DNA of 6,789 nt, from assembly GCA_001751225.1 (NCBI GenBank), contig MAXT01000146.1, positions 1-6,789 of the forward strand. The letters run 5' to 3'. The notes below the pieces were generated by a model, which was given only the letters and a program-made list of their open reading frames with translations, was not told the origin of the DNA and did no database searches. The stretch is from Desulfuromonadales bacterium C00003107 (GTDB lineage Bacteria > Desulfobacterota > Desulfuromonadia > Desulfuromonadales > Syntrophotaleaceae). Below, piece by piece: positions 1 to 6,208 of this stretch. The position numbers and the translations under genes are program-made. Position 1 is the first letter of the stretch. Each line of letters starts with the position of its first letter.

Positions 1-1032
1 GGCCACATCGTCTTCCATGGGAGATTCGGGAAAGAAGTAGAAACCGCCCTGCGGTTTGACCATCTTGAAGCCGAGTCCGGTCAGATGCTGATAAAGCAGG
101 TCGCGCTTTTCCTGATATGCCGTAATGTCGACGCTCTCTTCTTGCAGATTGGTTACCAGGCGTTGCATCAGCGCCGGAGCATTAACGAAGCCGAGAACAC
201 GGTTGCAGAAGATAGCTCCTTCAATGAATTGTTCGACCCCGTCCATTGAGGGGTTGGCGGCCAGGTAGCCGATCCGTTCGCCGGGCAGGGCCAGATCCTT
301 GGAGTGGGAGGTGACGATTATCGAGTTTTTGATGTGGGAGAAGACGCAAGGAACGCTCTGGCCTTCATAAGCCAAGCGCGCGTAGGGTTCGTCGGAAATA
401 ACAAACAAGGTGCGCCCCAGTTCTTGCTCCTTGCGGGTCAACATCTCTCCAAGGGCTTGCAGGGTTTCGGCAGGGTAGATAACCCCCGTGGGGTTATTGG
501 GCGAATTAATGATGATAGCTCGGGTATTGGGACCGATGGCGGCCTCGATGGCGGCTACGTTGAGCTGAAAGGTTTCTGGATCGGTTGCCACGGTTTCGGC
601 TGTGCCGCCGTGATTGTCGATATAAAACATGTACTCAACGAAGTAAGGGGTGAGGATGATCACCTCTTCGCCGGGGTTAAGAATGGTTTTCAGCACGACG
701 TTGAGGCCGCCGCCAGCGCCGCAGGTCATAATCACGTGACCCGCTTCGATCTGCTGAGTTGTGCCTTTGGAGATATGCTCGGCCACCGCCTGGCGGGTCT
801 CCGTGTAGCCGGCGTTACTCATGTAGCGATGCATGCCGGGAACGGGCTCTTGGGCCAGCTTGAGCAGCTCCCGTTGCAGACTTGCGGGCGGTTCGGTGGA
901 GGGATTGCCGATAGTGAAATCGAAAATGTTCTCGGCGCCCCGTTCAGCGCGCAGCCGAGCTCCTTCTTCGAACATTTTGCGGATCCAGCTGGCACGCTCG
1001 ATGTATTTGGCGATCTTGATGGATATGCTCAT
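1..1032 (-). CDS. PLP-dependent aminotransferase, class I/II (C-terminus outside window)
   Basis: Reading the minus strand from the ATG at 1032 gives 344 codons open to the window edge; this family is usually about 390-400 residues, so roughly the last 50 are missing. The start is supported by AAGGAG (1038-1043) 5 nt upstream. Fold-type I motifs appear in order: a Gly-rich cofactor segment CGAGGGL at 104-110, the TPYF aromatic at 129-132, SPNNPTG at 177-183, SDEPYARL at 213-220 (Asp214 expected to contact the pyridine nitrogen, Tyr217 the PLP oxygen), and SHSK at 242-245 with the Schiff-base lysine Lys245, followed by GERIGY (Arg253, phosphate). The protein is a cytosolic aspartate-aminotransferase-like enzyme exchanging an amino group between an amino acid and a 2-oxo acid. 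Substrate cannot be read from sequence. Transcribed away from pheA, it could transaminate phenylpyruvate or 4-hydroxyphenylpyruvate, or act on aspartate or another amino acid. The substrate-carboxylate Arg expected near the C-terminus is not visible. Confidence 0.93.
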   Translation of the reverse strand, partial: MSISIKIAKYIERASWIRKMFEEGARLRAERGAENIFDFTIGNPSTEPPASLQRELLKLAQEPVPGMHRYMSNAGYTETRQAVAEHISKGTTQQIEAGHVIMTCGAGGGLNVVLKTILNPGEEVIILTPYFVEYMFYIDNHGGTAETVATDPETFQLNVAAIEAAIGPNTRAIIINSPNNPTGVIYPAETLQALGEMLTRKEQELGRTLFVISDEPYARLAYEGQSVPCVFSHIKNSIIVTSHSKDLALPGERIGYLAANPSMDGVEQFIEGAIFCNRVLGFVNAPALMQRLVTNLQEESVDITAYQEKRDLLYQHLTGLGFKMVKPQGGFYFFPESPMEDDVA

Positions 1033-1071
1033 AGCCGCTCCTTATAGGTCTGTAATGGTCTGAATTGCGGC

Positions 1072-1100
1072 AGTTTAGCTTCTGGTTCCTGACCGGTCAA
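1072..1100 (-). promoter_or_regulatory. Putative sigma70-type promoter for the aminotransferase
   Basis: On the minus strand, TTGACC (complement of 1095-1100) matches the -35 consensus at five of six positions. Exactly 17 nt further on, TAAACT (complement of 1072-1077) matches the -10 at four of six. Transcription would begin near 1065 and leave a leader of about 30 nt before the ATG at 1032. The call rests on consensus match and position only. Confidence 0.5.
1090..1099. promoter_or_regulatory. Perfect 10-bp palindrome over the minus-strand -35, possible operator
   Basis: TGACCGGTCA reads the same on both strands and overlaps the candidate -35 box of the aminotransferase promoter. It lies about 35 nt upstream of the candidate pheA -35. 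A dimeric regulator bound here would block the minus-strand promoter. I do not recognise the site as that of a known regulator, and a 10-bp palindrome can occur by chance. Confidence 0.25.
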
Positions 1101-1134
1101 GGGCAAAGACGGCACTATTAGCATGCCAACGTCG

Positions 1135-1163
1135 TTGATTTTTGTGTGGAGATTCGCTAAATT
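1135..1163 (+). promoter_or_regulatory. Putative promoter for pheA
   Basis: TTGATT (1135-1140) and TAAATT (1158-1163) are separated by 17 nt; each matches the sigma70 consensus at four of six positions. Transcription would start near 1170, about 26 nt before the pheA ATG. That leader is too short for a leader peptide or attenuator, so Phe-codon attenuation is not supported here. AGGAAGGGG at 1182-1190 is a strong ribosome binding site 5 nt before the ATG. Confidence 0.4.
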
Positions 1164-1195
1164 GTACAGCTTGAATCCATTAGGAAGGGGTTGTT

Positions 1196-2266
1196 ATGGC
1201 AAAGGGAAATCTCAATGAGCTGCGGGAACGGATCGATCAGATCGACGATCAGATCTTGGAGCTGCTTAATCGCCGGGCTGAGGTGGTAAAAGAGGTTGGT
1301 CGCACCAAGGTCAACAGTAGTCAGGAATTTTACGTGCCGGGGCGGGAACAGGCCATCTTCGAGCGCCTGACAAGTAATACCGGTTCTTTTCCGGCCGATG
1401 GCGTACGCCGGGTCTTTCGCGAAATCATCTCGGCTTCTCTTGCCCTTGAGCAGCCTATGAAGATTGCTTATCTCGGCCCACCGGCAACCTTTACCCATCA
1501 GGCGGCTCTGCGCCAGTTCGGTCTCTCCGCCCAGTTGGTGGCGCAAAAGAGTATTCCGGCGGTTTTTGAGGAGGTCTGTCGCGGTCGTGCACCTTATGGG
1601 GTGGTGCCGGTGGAAAACTCCACCGAGGGGGTTGTTTCTCATACTCTCGATATGTTTATTCGCTCGGAATTGAAGATCAATGCTGAGATTCTGCTAGAGA
1701 TCGAGCACAATTTGCTGTCGCAGACCGGGCGCATGGCGGATGTGCGCAGGATCGTCTCGCATCCCCAGGCCCTGGCCCAGTGTCGCCAGTGGCTAGAGGA
1801 AAATATGCCCAATACGCCCCTGGTCGATGTGGCCAGCACGGCTCTGGCGGCGCAGATGGCTGCCGAAGATGAAAGCGTGGCTGCTATTGCCGGCGAGGTG
1901 GCTGCCACCATGTACGGTTTGAAGACGGTTAAAAAGAAGATCGAAGACAACCCCAACAATTTTACCCGGTTTCTGGTCATCGGCCGAAATATACCGGCAC
2001 CGAGCGCTCAGGATAAGACTTCGGTCATGTTCAGCGTGAAGGATGAGCCGGGTATTCTCTATAGCATGCTCAAACCCTTCAGCAACCGGGGCATTAATTT
2101 GAGCAAGATCGAGAGCCGGCCAATGAAAAAGAAGGCTTGGGAATATGTCTTTTTCCTCGATATGGATGGTCATGTGCAGGACCCTAAGGTGGCGGAGGCC
2201 ATCGAGGAATTACGGGGCTGCTGTCAGGAATTACGTGTGCTTGGCTCATATTCTCGCTCTCGCTGA
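1196..2266 (+). CDS. pheA: Bifunctional chorismate mutase / prephenate dehydratase (P-protein)
   Basis: The 356-residue cytosolic enzyme converts chorismate to prephenate and then to phenylpyruvate, the committed steps to phenylalanine. Domains in order: an AroQ-type helical chorismate mutase at about 5-88 (LRERIDQIDDQILELLNRR, with basic residues at 27 and 50); a prephenate dehydratase domain at about 89-265, with the start motif YLGPPATFTHQAA at 92-104, VPVENSTEG at 137-145 and the catalytic-region motif NFTRF at 255-259 (Thr257, Arg258); and a C-terminal ACT domain at about 274-350 with DEPGILYSML and ESRP (306-309), where phenylalanine normally binds for feedback inhibition. Length and order match intact P-proteins, so feedback control by Phe is likely. 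The ATG at 1196 has AGGAAGGGG 5 nt upstream. The gene heads the aromatic block, but a 195-nt gap holding a 150-bp repeat separates it from tyrA, so co-transcription is uncertain. Confidence 0.97.
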   Translation: MAKGNLNELRERIDQIDDQILELLNRRAEVVKEVGRTKVNSSQEFYVPGREQAIFERLTSNTGSFPADGVRRVFREIISASLALEQPMKIAYLGPPATFTHQAALRQFGLSAQLVAQKSIPAVFEEVCRGRAPYGVVPVENSTEGVVSHTLDMFIRSELKINAEILLEIEHNLLSQTGRMADVRRIVSHPQALAQCRQWLEENMPNTPLVDVASTALAAQMAAEDESVAAIAGEVAATMYGLKTVKKKIEDNPNNFTRFLVIGRNIPAPSAQDKTSVMFSVKDEPGILYSMLKPFSNRGINLSKIESRPMKKKAWEYVFFLDMDGHVQDPKVAEAIEELRGCCQELRVLGSYSRSR

Positions 2267-2290
2267 GGCCGCTTTGTTCTCCCCTTGAAA

Positions 2291-2440
2291 GATGGCGTCG
2301 CAAAAAGTCCGACCTACGGCGTTACGGCGTTTTTTCAGGACCTCGACATACTAGATGTATGCCTTCACCCCTGAAAAAACACCAAGCCTTGTAGGACGAA
2401 ATTTTTGCTTAGCCATCCTGTAAGCTTTTGCGAGTGCATC
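2291..2440 (+). repeat. 150-bp MITE-like repeat, copy 1 (between pheA and tyrA)
   Basis: This non-coding element has an exact-length copy at 6207-6356 in the same orientation; by eye 136 of 150 positions agree with no indels, including an identical 51-nt block (2352-2402 and 6268-6318). The ends are inverted: GATGGCGTCGCAAAA reading in from 2291, and GATGCACTCGCAAAA on the opposite strand from 2440. A 6-bp direct repeat TTGAAA flanks it exactly (2285-2290 and 2441-2446), as expected of a target duplication. Internally it can fold: TTTTTTCAGG (2330-2339) pairs with CCTGAAAAAA (2370-2379), CCTAC (2313-2317) with GTAGG (2391-2395), and a nested CATAC/GTATG (2347-2351/2357-2361) sits in the loop. 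There is no T-run after a stem, so it is not a classical terminator, though such a palindrome could affect transcription or mRNA stability. No plausible coding content. Confidence 0.85.
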
Positions 2441-2443
2441 TTG

Positions 2444-2450
2444 AAAGGGA
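2444..2450 (+). promoter_or_regulatory. Ribosome binding site deciding the tyrA start
   Basis: AAAGGGA lies 11 nt before the ATG at 2462, a somewhat long spacing. It is just outside the right end of the repeat and overlaps the right-hand TTGAAA flank, so the insertion came up against the translation signal without removing it. An in-frame ATG at 2405 lies inside the repeat and would add 19 residues before the dinucleotide fold; I reject it. The ATG at 2486 has no well-spaced site. Confidence 0.5.
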
Positions 2451-2461
2451 TACTTAATAAA

Positions 2462-3328
2462 ATGCAGGATGTACTGATACCGAAAATGACAGTGATCGGC
2501 ACCGGCCTCATCGGTGGTTCGTTAGCCCTGGCCCTCAAGGCGGCCGGAGCGGTGGGCGAGGTGACCGGGGTTGGCCGGGGGTTGGCTAACCTGGAAGAAG
2601 CCCTGGAACTTGGCGTGATCGATCATTTCAGTCAGGATGCCGAGGCGGCGGTAGCTGACGCCGATCTGGTGTTCCTGTCCACGCCGGTAATGACCCTGCC
2701 GATTATGGCGGCCCGGGTGCTGCCGCGCATGAAGCCGGGGGCGATTCTTACCGACGGTGGCAGCGTCAAGGAGCGTATCGTGACTGAAATCGAAACGCTG
2801 GTGCCGGCCGGAGTTCATTTTGTACCCGGCCACCCTATCGCAGGGACTGAAAAGAGCGGCTCGGCTGCTGCTTTCGCCACTCTTTACCGCGATCGACGGT
2901 GTATTTTGACCCCTACTGAGAGGACCGATGCGACGGCGTTGGAGCTGGTGCGGCGCATGTGGCAGGCTGCCGGCAGCGAGGTGGTGATCATGGATGTGGC
3001 CAAGCACGACCGTATTCTGGCCGCCATCAGCCATCTGCCCCACATGGTGGCCTATGCGCTGGTCAACGCTGTGGCCAGCGATGACCGCTACGGCGAGGAC
3101 CTCCTTAAATATTCCGCCGGGGGCTTTCGCGATTTTACTCGCATTGCTTCTTCCGATCCAGCCATGTGGCGGGATATCGCCTTAACCAATCGTGAGGCGT
3201 TGTTGGAGATGATCGGTGGTTTTGAGTCGATGCTGGCAGAGCTTAAGCAGGATATTGCCGCTGGTAACGATGACAGTCTTTTTAACTTTTTTCTGCGTTC
3301 CAAAGAACGGCGCGATGCCCTTCTCTGA
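2462..3328 (+). CDS. tyrA: Prephenate dehydrogenase
   Basis: The protein of 288 residues (from ATG 2462) oxidatively decarboxylates prephenate to 4-hydroxyphenylpyruvate with NAD(P)+, the tyrosine branch of the pathway. An N-terminal Rossmann fold begins almost at once: VIGTGLIGGS (11-20) is the GxGxxG nucleotide loop. LVFLSTPV (69-76) and LTDGGSVK (96-103) follow. GHPIAGTE (123-130) carries His124, matching the catalytic histidine of the TyrA family. The helical dimerisation domain has ISHLPHMVAYAL (189-200) and AGGFRDFTRIASSDP (219-233), where conserved Arg and His residues bind prephenate. No ACT or chorismate mutase domain is fused, so this is the short monofunctional form. Some family members use arogenate; His124 and the SHLPH motif fit prephenate, but substrate and cofactor cannot be settled from sequence alone. 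It is the first gene of the close-packed tyrA-aroA-cmk-ispH group, 21 nt ahead of aroA. Confidence 0.95.
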   Translation: MQDVLIPKMTVIGTGLIGGSLALALKAAGAVGEVTGVGRGLANLEEALELGVIDHFSQDAEAAVADADLVFLSTPVMTLPIMAARVLPRMKPGAILTDGGSVKERIVTEIETLVPAGVHFVPGHPIAGTEKSGSAAAFATLYRDRRCILTPTERTDATALELVRRMWQAAGSEVVIMDVAKHDRILAAISHLPHMVAYALVNAVASDDRYGEDLLKYSAGGFRDFTRIASSDPAMWRDIALTNREALLEMIGGFESMLAELKQDIAAGNDDSLFNFFLRSKERRDALL

Positions 3329-3349
3329 TAGCGCTTCGGAATTCTATTC

Positions 3350-4639
3350 ATGAAACAGCAGACCATCGCTTCTTCTGGCCCATTGTGCGGCGAAATAACC
3401 GTTCCCGGCGATAAGTCCATCTCCCATCGCTCCATCATGCTCGGTTCCCTGGCTAGCGGCACCACCCTGGTACACGGCTTCCTCGAAGGAGAGGACAGTT
3501 TGGCCACTCTACGGGCCTTTCGCACTATGGGGATTGCTATCGAGGAACTTGGCGGCGGTCAGTTGCGTATTGAGGGCCGTGGTTTACACGGTCTGCAGGA
3601 GCCAGCCGACGTCATCGATTGCGGCAATTCCGGCACCACTATGCGGCTGATGCTCGGACTGCTGTCTGGCCAGTCATTTTTTAGCGTATTAAGTGGCGAC
3701 CAATACTTGCGCCGCCGACCCATGAAGCGGGTGGTCGGTCCTTTGGGGTCCATGGGGGCTCGCATCTGGGGGCGTTGCGATGGAGAGCGGGCGCCTTTGG
3801 CTATTCAAGGCGGGCCGCTGCAGGCCTCTTCCTATGATTCGCCTATTGCCAGTGCCCAGGTCAAGTCGGCTCTTATGTTGGCCGGGCTCTATGCCGAAGG
3901 TGAAACCACAGTGCGTGAGCCTCATCTGTCCCGTGATCACAGCGAACGAATGCTGAGTTATTTCGGTGCCGATGTACGGCCTTTTGCCGGGGGAGTGACT
4001 ATCGCCGGTGGTCCCAATCTGACCGGCCAAGAGGTCTTTGTTCCGGGAGATATTTCTTCGGCGGCCTTTTTCATGGTGGCGGCTCTGATTACCCCCGGCT
4101 CCGAACTGCTGATCCGTAACGTCGGCGTTAATCCGACCCGCAGCGGTATCATCGATATTTTGCGCCAGATGGGCGGTTCTATCGAATTGGTTGATTCGCG
4201 GGAGCGTTCGGGCGAGCCGGTGGCGGATCTGCTGGTGCGCAGCAGTGAGCTGCAAGGTATCGAGATCGGCGGGGCTCTGGTGCCGAGGGCCATCGACGAA
4301 TTTCCAGTGATTAGTGTTGCAGCCTGTTTTGCCGAGGGTACGACAGTCATTCGAGATGCCCATGAACTGCGGGTTAAGGAAACCGATCGTATTGCGGCCA
4401 TGTGCGACGCTTTAAATGCTGTCGGTGGTCGGGTTGAACCTCGAGAAGACGGGATGAGCATCTGCGGTATCGATCAGTTTGGTGGTGGCACGGTGGCTTC
4501 CTGCGGCGATCATCGTATCGCCATGAGCATGGCGGTTGCCGCCTTGCGATCTTCAGCCCCCATCACCGTGGACGACACCGGTTGTACAGAGACCTCCTTT
4601 CCAGGATTTTGGCAACTGCTGCAGCAGCTGTCCTGCTAA
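3350..4639 (+). CDS. aroA: 3-phosphoshikimate 1-carboxyvinyltransferase (EPSP synthase)
   Basis: The enzyme joins shikimate-3-phosphate and phosphoenolpyruvate to give EPSP, the sixth step of the shikimate pathway, in the cytosol. At 429 residues it is full length for the two-domain inverse alpha/beta barrel. Visible motifs: VPGDKSISHR (18-27, Lys22 in the active site), CGNSGTTMRLMLG (91-103), RRPMKRV (122-128), SAQVK (168-172), RDHSE (195-199), NPTR (261-264), IDEFP (315-319, Asp316 as the expected catalytic carboxylate), KETDRI (343-348) and GDHRIAMS (386-393). The set GDKS, SAQVK, RDHSE and NPTR is the pattern described for class II EPSP synthases and resembles the Bacillus-type enzyme. 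Position 95 in the PEP loop is glycine, unlike the alanine of the CP4 enzyme. No strong ribosome binding site precedes the ATG (only CGGA at 3337-3340), so translation may be coupled to tyrA, which ends 21 nt upstream. Confidence 0.97.
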   Translation: MKQQTIASSGPLCGEITVPGDKSISHRSIMLGSLASGTTLVHGFLEGEDSLATLRAFRTMGIAIEELGGGQLRIEGRGLHGLQEPADVIDCGNSGTTMRLMLGLLSGQSFFSVLSGDQYLRRRPMKRVVGPLGSMGARIWGRCDGERAPLAIQGGPLQASSYDSPIASAQVKSALMLAGLYAEGETTVREPHLSRDHSERMLSYFGADVRPFAGGVTIAGGPNLTGQEVFVPGDISSAAFFMVAALITPGSELLIRNVGVNPTRSGIIDILRQMGGSIELVDSRERSGEPVADLLVRSSELQGIEIGGALVPRAIDEFPVISVAACFAEGTTVIRDAHELRVKETDRIAAMCDALNAVGGRVEPREDGMSICGIDQFGGGTVASCGDHRIAMSMAVAALRSSAPITVDDTGCTETSFPGFWQLLQQLSC

Positions 4640-4647
4640 GCCTTACC

Positions 4648-4654
4648 AGGGAGA
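4648..4654 (+). promoter_or_regulatory. Ribosome binding site deciding a TTG start for cmk
   Basis: AGGGAGA sits in the 20-nt gap after the aroA stop, 5 nt before the TTG at 4660. The only in-frame ATG upstream (4582) lies inside aroA, lacks such a site and would add 26 unrelated residues ahead of the P-loop. The TTG start places the P-loop at residue 11, as in other CMP kinases. Confidence 0.8.
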
Positions 4655-4659
4655 ACCTT

Positions 4660-5364
4660 TTGAAGCGAGAACTGATCATTGCTATAGACGGGCCGTCTGG
4701 CTCAGGTAAAAGTACCCTTAGCCGGTTGTTGGCCACAGCCCTCGATTATGTCAATATCGATACGGGTGCCATGTATCGTTCCGTTGGCTTGGCGGCTCAT
4801 CGGGGCGTTATCGACTCAGCGGACGCTCAGTCTCTGGCCGAGCTCTGCGCGCGGTTGACTATCGAGTTCGTTCGCAACGGCACAGTGGAGCGCGTGGTGC
4901 TTAATGGCGAAGACGTCAGCGAGGCGATTCGCACCCCGGAAATGAGTCTGATGGCATCACGGGTGTCGGCCTGCCTGGCAGTGCGGGATGCTATGGGGCG
5001 CTTGCAGAGGGAAATGGGCAACCGCGGGGGCGTGGTTCTCGAGGGGCGTGATATCGGCACTGTGGTCTTTCCGCAGGCCGAGGTCAAATTCTTTCTTCTG
5101 GCCAGTGCCGCAGAGCGCGGCCGGCGTCGTTTTGAAGAACTGCGAGCCAAGGGACTGCAGGTCGATCTGCAACAGACCATCGACGAGGTGGAGCAGCGGG
5201 ACGCCGCCGACTGTAATCGCCAACATGCGCCTTTGCTACAGGCGGACGATGCTTTGGCTATCGATACCACCACCATGACTATCGAGCAGGTGCTGCAGGA
5301 AATGCTAGAGACCGTAAACAAAAGACGCCTGCAGAGTTGTGCAGCGCAAGATCGGGGAGAATAG
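4660..5364 (+). CDS. cmk: Cytidylate (CMP/dCMP) kinase
   Basis: From a TTG start the protein has 234 residues, close to the usual 220-230. It phosphorylates CMP and dCMP with ATP, recycling cytidine nucleotides from RNA and lipid turnover, in the cytosol. The Walker A loop GPSGSGKST is at 11-19, straight after the first beta strand (LIIAIDG). The CMP-binding segment IDTGAMYR is at 33-40, VLEGRDIGTVVFP at 126-138 carries the conserved Arg and Asp that hold the nucleotide, and QRDAADCNR at 179-187 is the family signature near the lid. An insert between about 60 and 100 fits the NMP-binding domain of bacterial Cmk. The last 15 or so residues (from KRRLQSC) go beyond the family core and cover the ispH ribosome binding site. 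The gene is 20 nt after aroA and 4 nt before ispH, so co-transcription is very likely. Confidence 0.96.
   Translation: MKRELIIAIDGPSGSGKSTLSRLLATALDYVNIDTGAMYRSVGLAAHRGVIDSADAQSLAELCARLTIEFVRNGTVERVVLNGEDVSEAIRTPEMSLMASRVSACLAVRDAMGRLQREMGNRGGVVLEGRDIGTVVFPQAEVKFFLLASAAERGRRRFEELRAKGLQVDLQQTIDEVEQRDAADCNRQHAPLLQADDALAIDTTTMTIEQVLQEMLETVNKRRLQSCAAQDRGE
5354..5360 (+). promoter_or_regulatory. Ribosome binding site deciding a GTG start for ispH
   Basis: GGGGAGA lies within the last codons of cmk, 8 nt before the GTG at 5369. A GTG at 5339 in the same frame would overlap cmk by 26 nt and add ten residues (QRKIGENRT region) that IspH proteins do not have. IspH normally opens directly with the strand before the first cluster cysteine, as it does from 5369. 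Confidence 0.7.
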
Positions 5365-5368
5365 GACG

Positions 5369-6208
5369 GTGAAAATTATCCTGGCGGAAAGTGCCGGTTT
5401 CTGCTTCGGCGTTAAGAGGGCAACCCAGTTGGCCTTCAAGGCGGCGGAGGAGAATTGTCAGATCTGCTCCCTCGGCCCAATCATTCATTCGCCTCAGGTG
5501 GTGGAAATGCTGGAAAAAAAAGGGGTGAAGGTGGTGGAGACGGTCGAGGATATCGCAGCGGGGACGGTGATCATTCGTTCTCACGGCATCACCGCCGGAG
5601 AGTTGGCCGATATTCATGCCCGCAACTTGACCACGGTCGATGCGACTTGCCCATTCGTCAAGAAGGTCCAGGATTACGCTACCTTGCTCTGCGCCGAAGG
5701 CTATGCGGTGGTGCTGGTGGGGGAGAATGACCATCCCGAGGTGCAGGGTATCATCTCCTATACCCACCATACCGAAGTGGCAGTAGTGGCTAATAGTGAG
5801 GAGGCACGCCGTCTGCCGAATCAATCCAAAATCGGTATCGTCGCCCAGACGACTCAGTCTTTTGAAAATCTTAGTCAGGTGGCGGATGTCTGCCTGAAAA
5901 AAGCCAAAGAAGTTCGCGTTTTTAACACCATTTGCGATGCGACTTCGGTGCGCCAGGAAGAAGCCCGTGAAATTGCAAAACAGGCTGATCTGATGCTTGT
6001 TGTCGGAGGTTTTAATAGTGCCAATACCACGCGCCTGGCGCAGATCTGCCGGGCACTTCAGGCCAAGACCTATCATGTTGAAATTGCGGAACAGATTGAA
6101 TCAGAATGGTTTGCTGGCGTAAAGAAGGTCGGAATCACTGCCGGTGCATCCACCCCCCGTTGGATTATAGACGAAGTGGTTGAGCGGGTAGGGTTATTTG
6201 AAAATTGA
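5369..6208 (+). CDS. ispH: 4-hydroxy-3-methylbut-2-enyl diphosphate reductase
   Basis: IspH is the last enzyme of the MEP isoprenoid pathway, reducing HMBPP to IPP and DMAPP with an oxygen-sensitive iron-sulfur cluster; it is normally essential where the MEP route is the only one. From GTG 5369 the protein has 279 residues, like short bacterial IspH forms. The three cluster cysteines are Cys12 (ESAGFCFGV), Cys94 (DATCPFV) and Cys189 (NTICDAT). Substrate residues are also present: His40 (GPIIHS), His72 (RSHG), His122 and Glu124 (DHPEV), the NSANTTRL segment at 216-223, and Ser261 in TAGASTP. The usual internal threefold pattern of the fold is therefore complete. The start lies 4 nt after cmk. 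The stop TGA (6206-6208) straddles the left edge of a 150-bp repeat: T is flank and GA belongs to the repeat, so the C-terminus (VERVGLFEN) may have been set by the insertion. Confidence 0.96.
   Translation: MKIILAESAGFCFGVKRATQLAFKAAEENCQICSLGPIIHSPQVVEMLEKKGVKVVETVEDIAAGTVIIRSHGITAGELADIHARNLTTVDATCPFVKKVQDYATLLCAEGYAVVLVGENDHPEVQGIISYTHHTEVAVVANSEEARRLPNQSKIGIVAQTTQSFENLSQVADVCLKKAKEVRVFNTICDATSVRQEEAREIAKQADLMLVVGGFNSANTTRLAQICRALQAKTYHVEIAEQIESEWFAGVKKVGITAGASTPRWIIDEVVERVGLFEN

Noticed and set aside
304..1047. Plus-strand open frame of 247 codons over the aminotransferase
   Set aside because: It is antisense to a clear fold-type I aminotransferase with all motifs in order, and its own translation shows no recognisable domain.
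1164..1195. Phe leader-peptide attenuator before pheA
   Set aside because: The leader is about 26 nt from the candidate start, with no short reading frame, Phe codons or alternative stems.
2330..2379. Stem with six Ts as an intrinsic terminator after pheA
   Set aside because: The T-run is inside the stem, the loop is 30 nt, and no T-tract follows the right arm. It is better described as part of the repeat's palindrome.
2405..2461. N-terminal extension of TyrA from ATG 2405
   Set aside because: It would be encoded by the mobile repeat and lies far ahead of the Rossmann fold; ATG 2462 has AAAGGGA upstream.
3689..4461. Long minus-strand frames over aroA
   Set aside because: Both oppose an intact EPSP synthase and have no domain or ribosome binding site that I can see.
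5279..6076. Minus-strand open frame of 265 codons over cmk/ispH
   Set aside because: Antisense to ispH, which has all three cluster cysteines. The His-rich, low-information translation is typical of a shadow frame.
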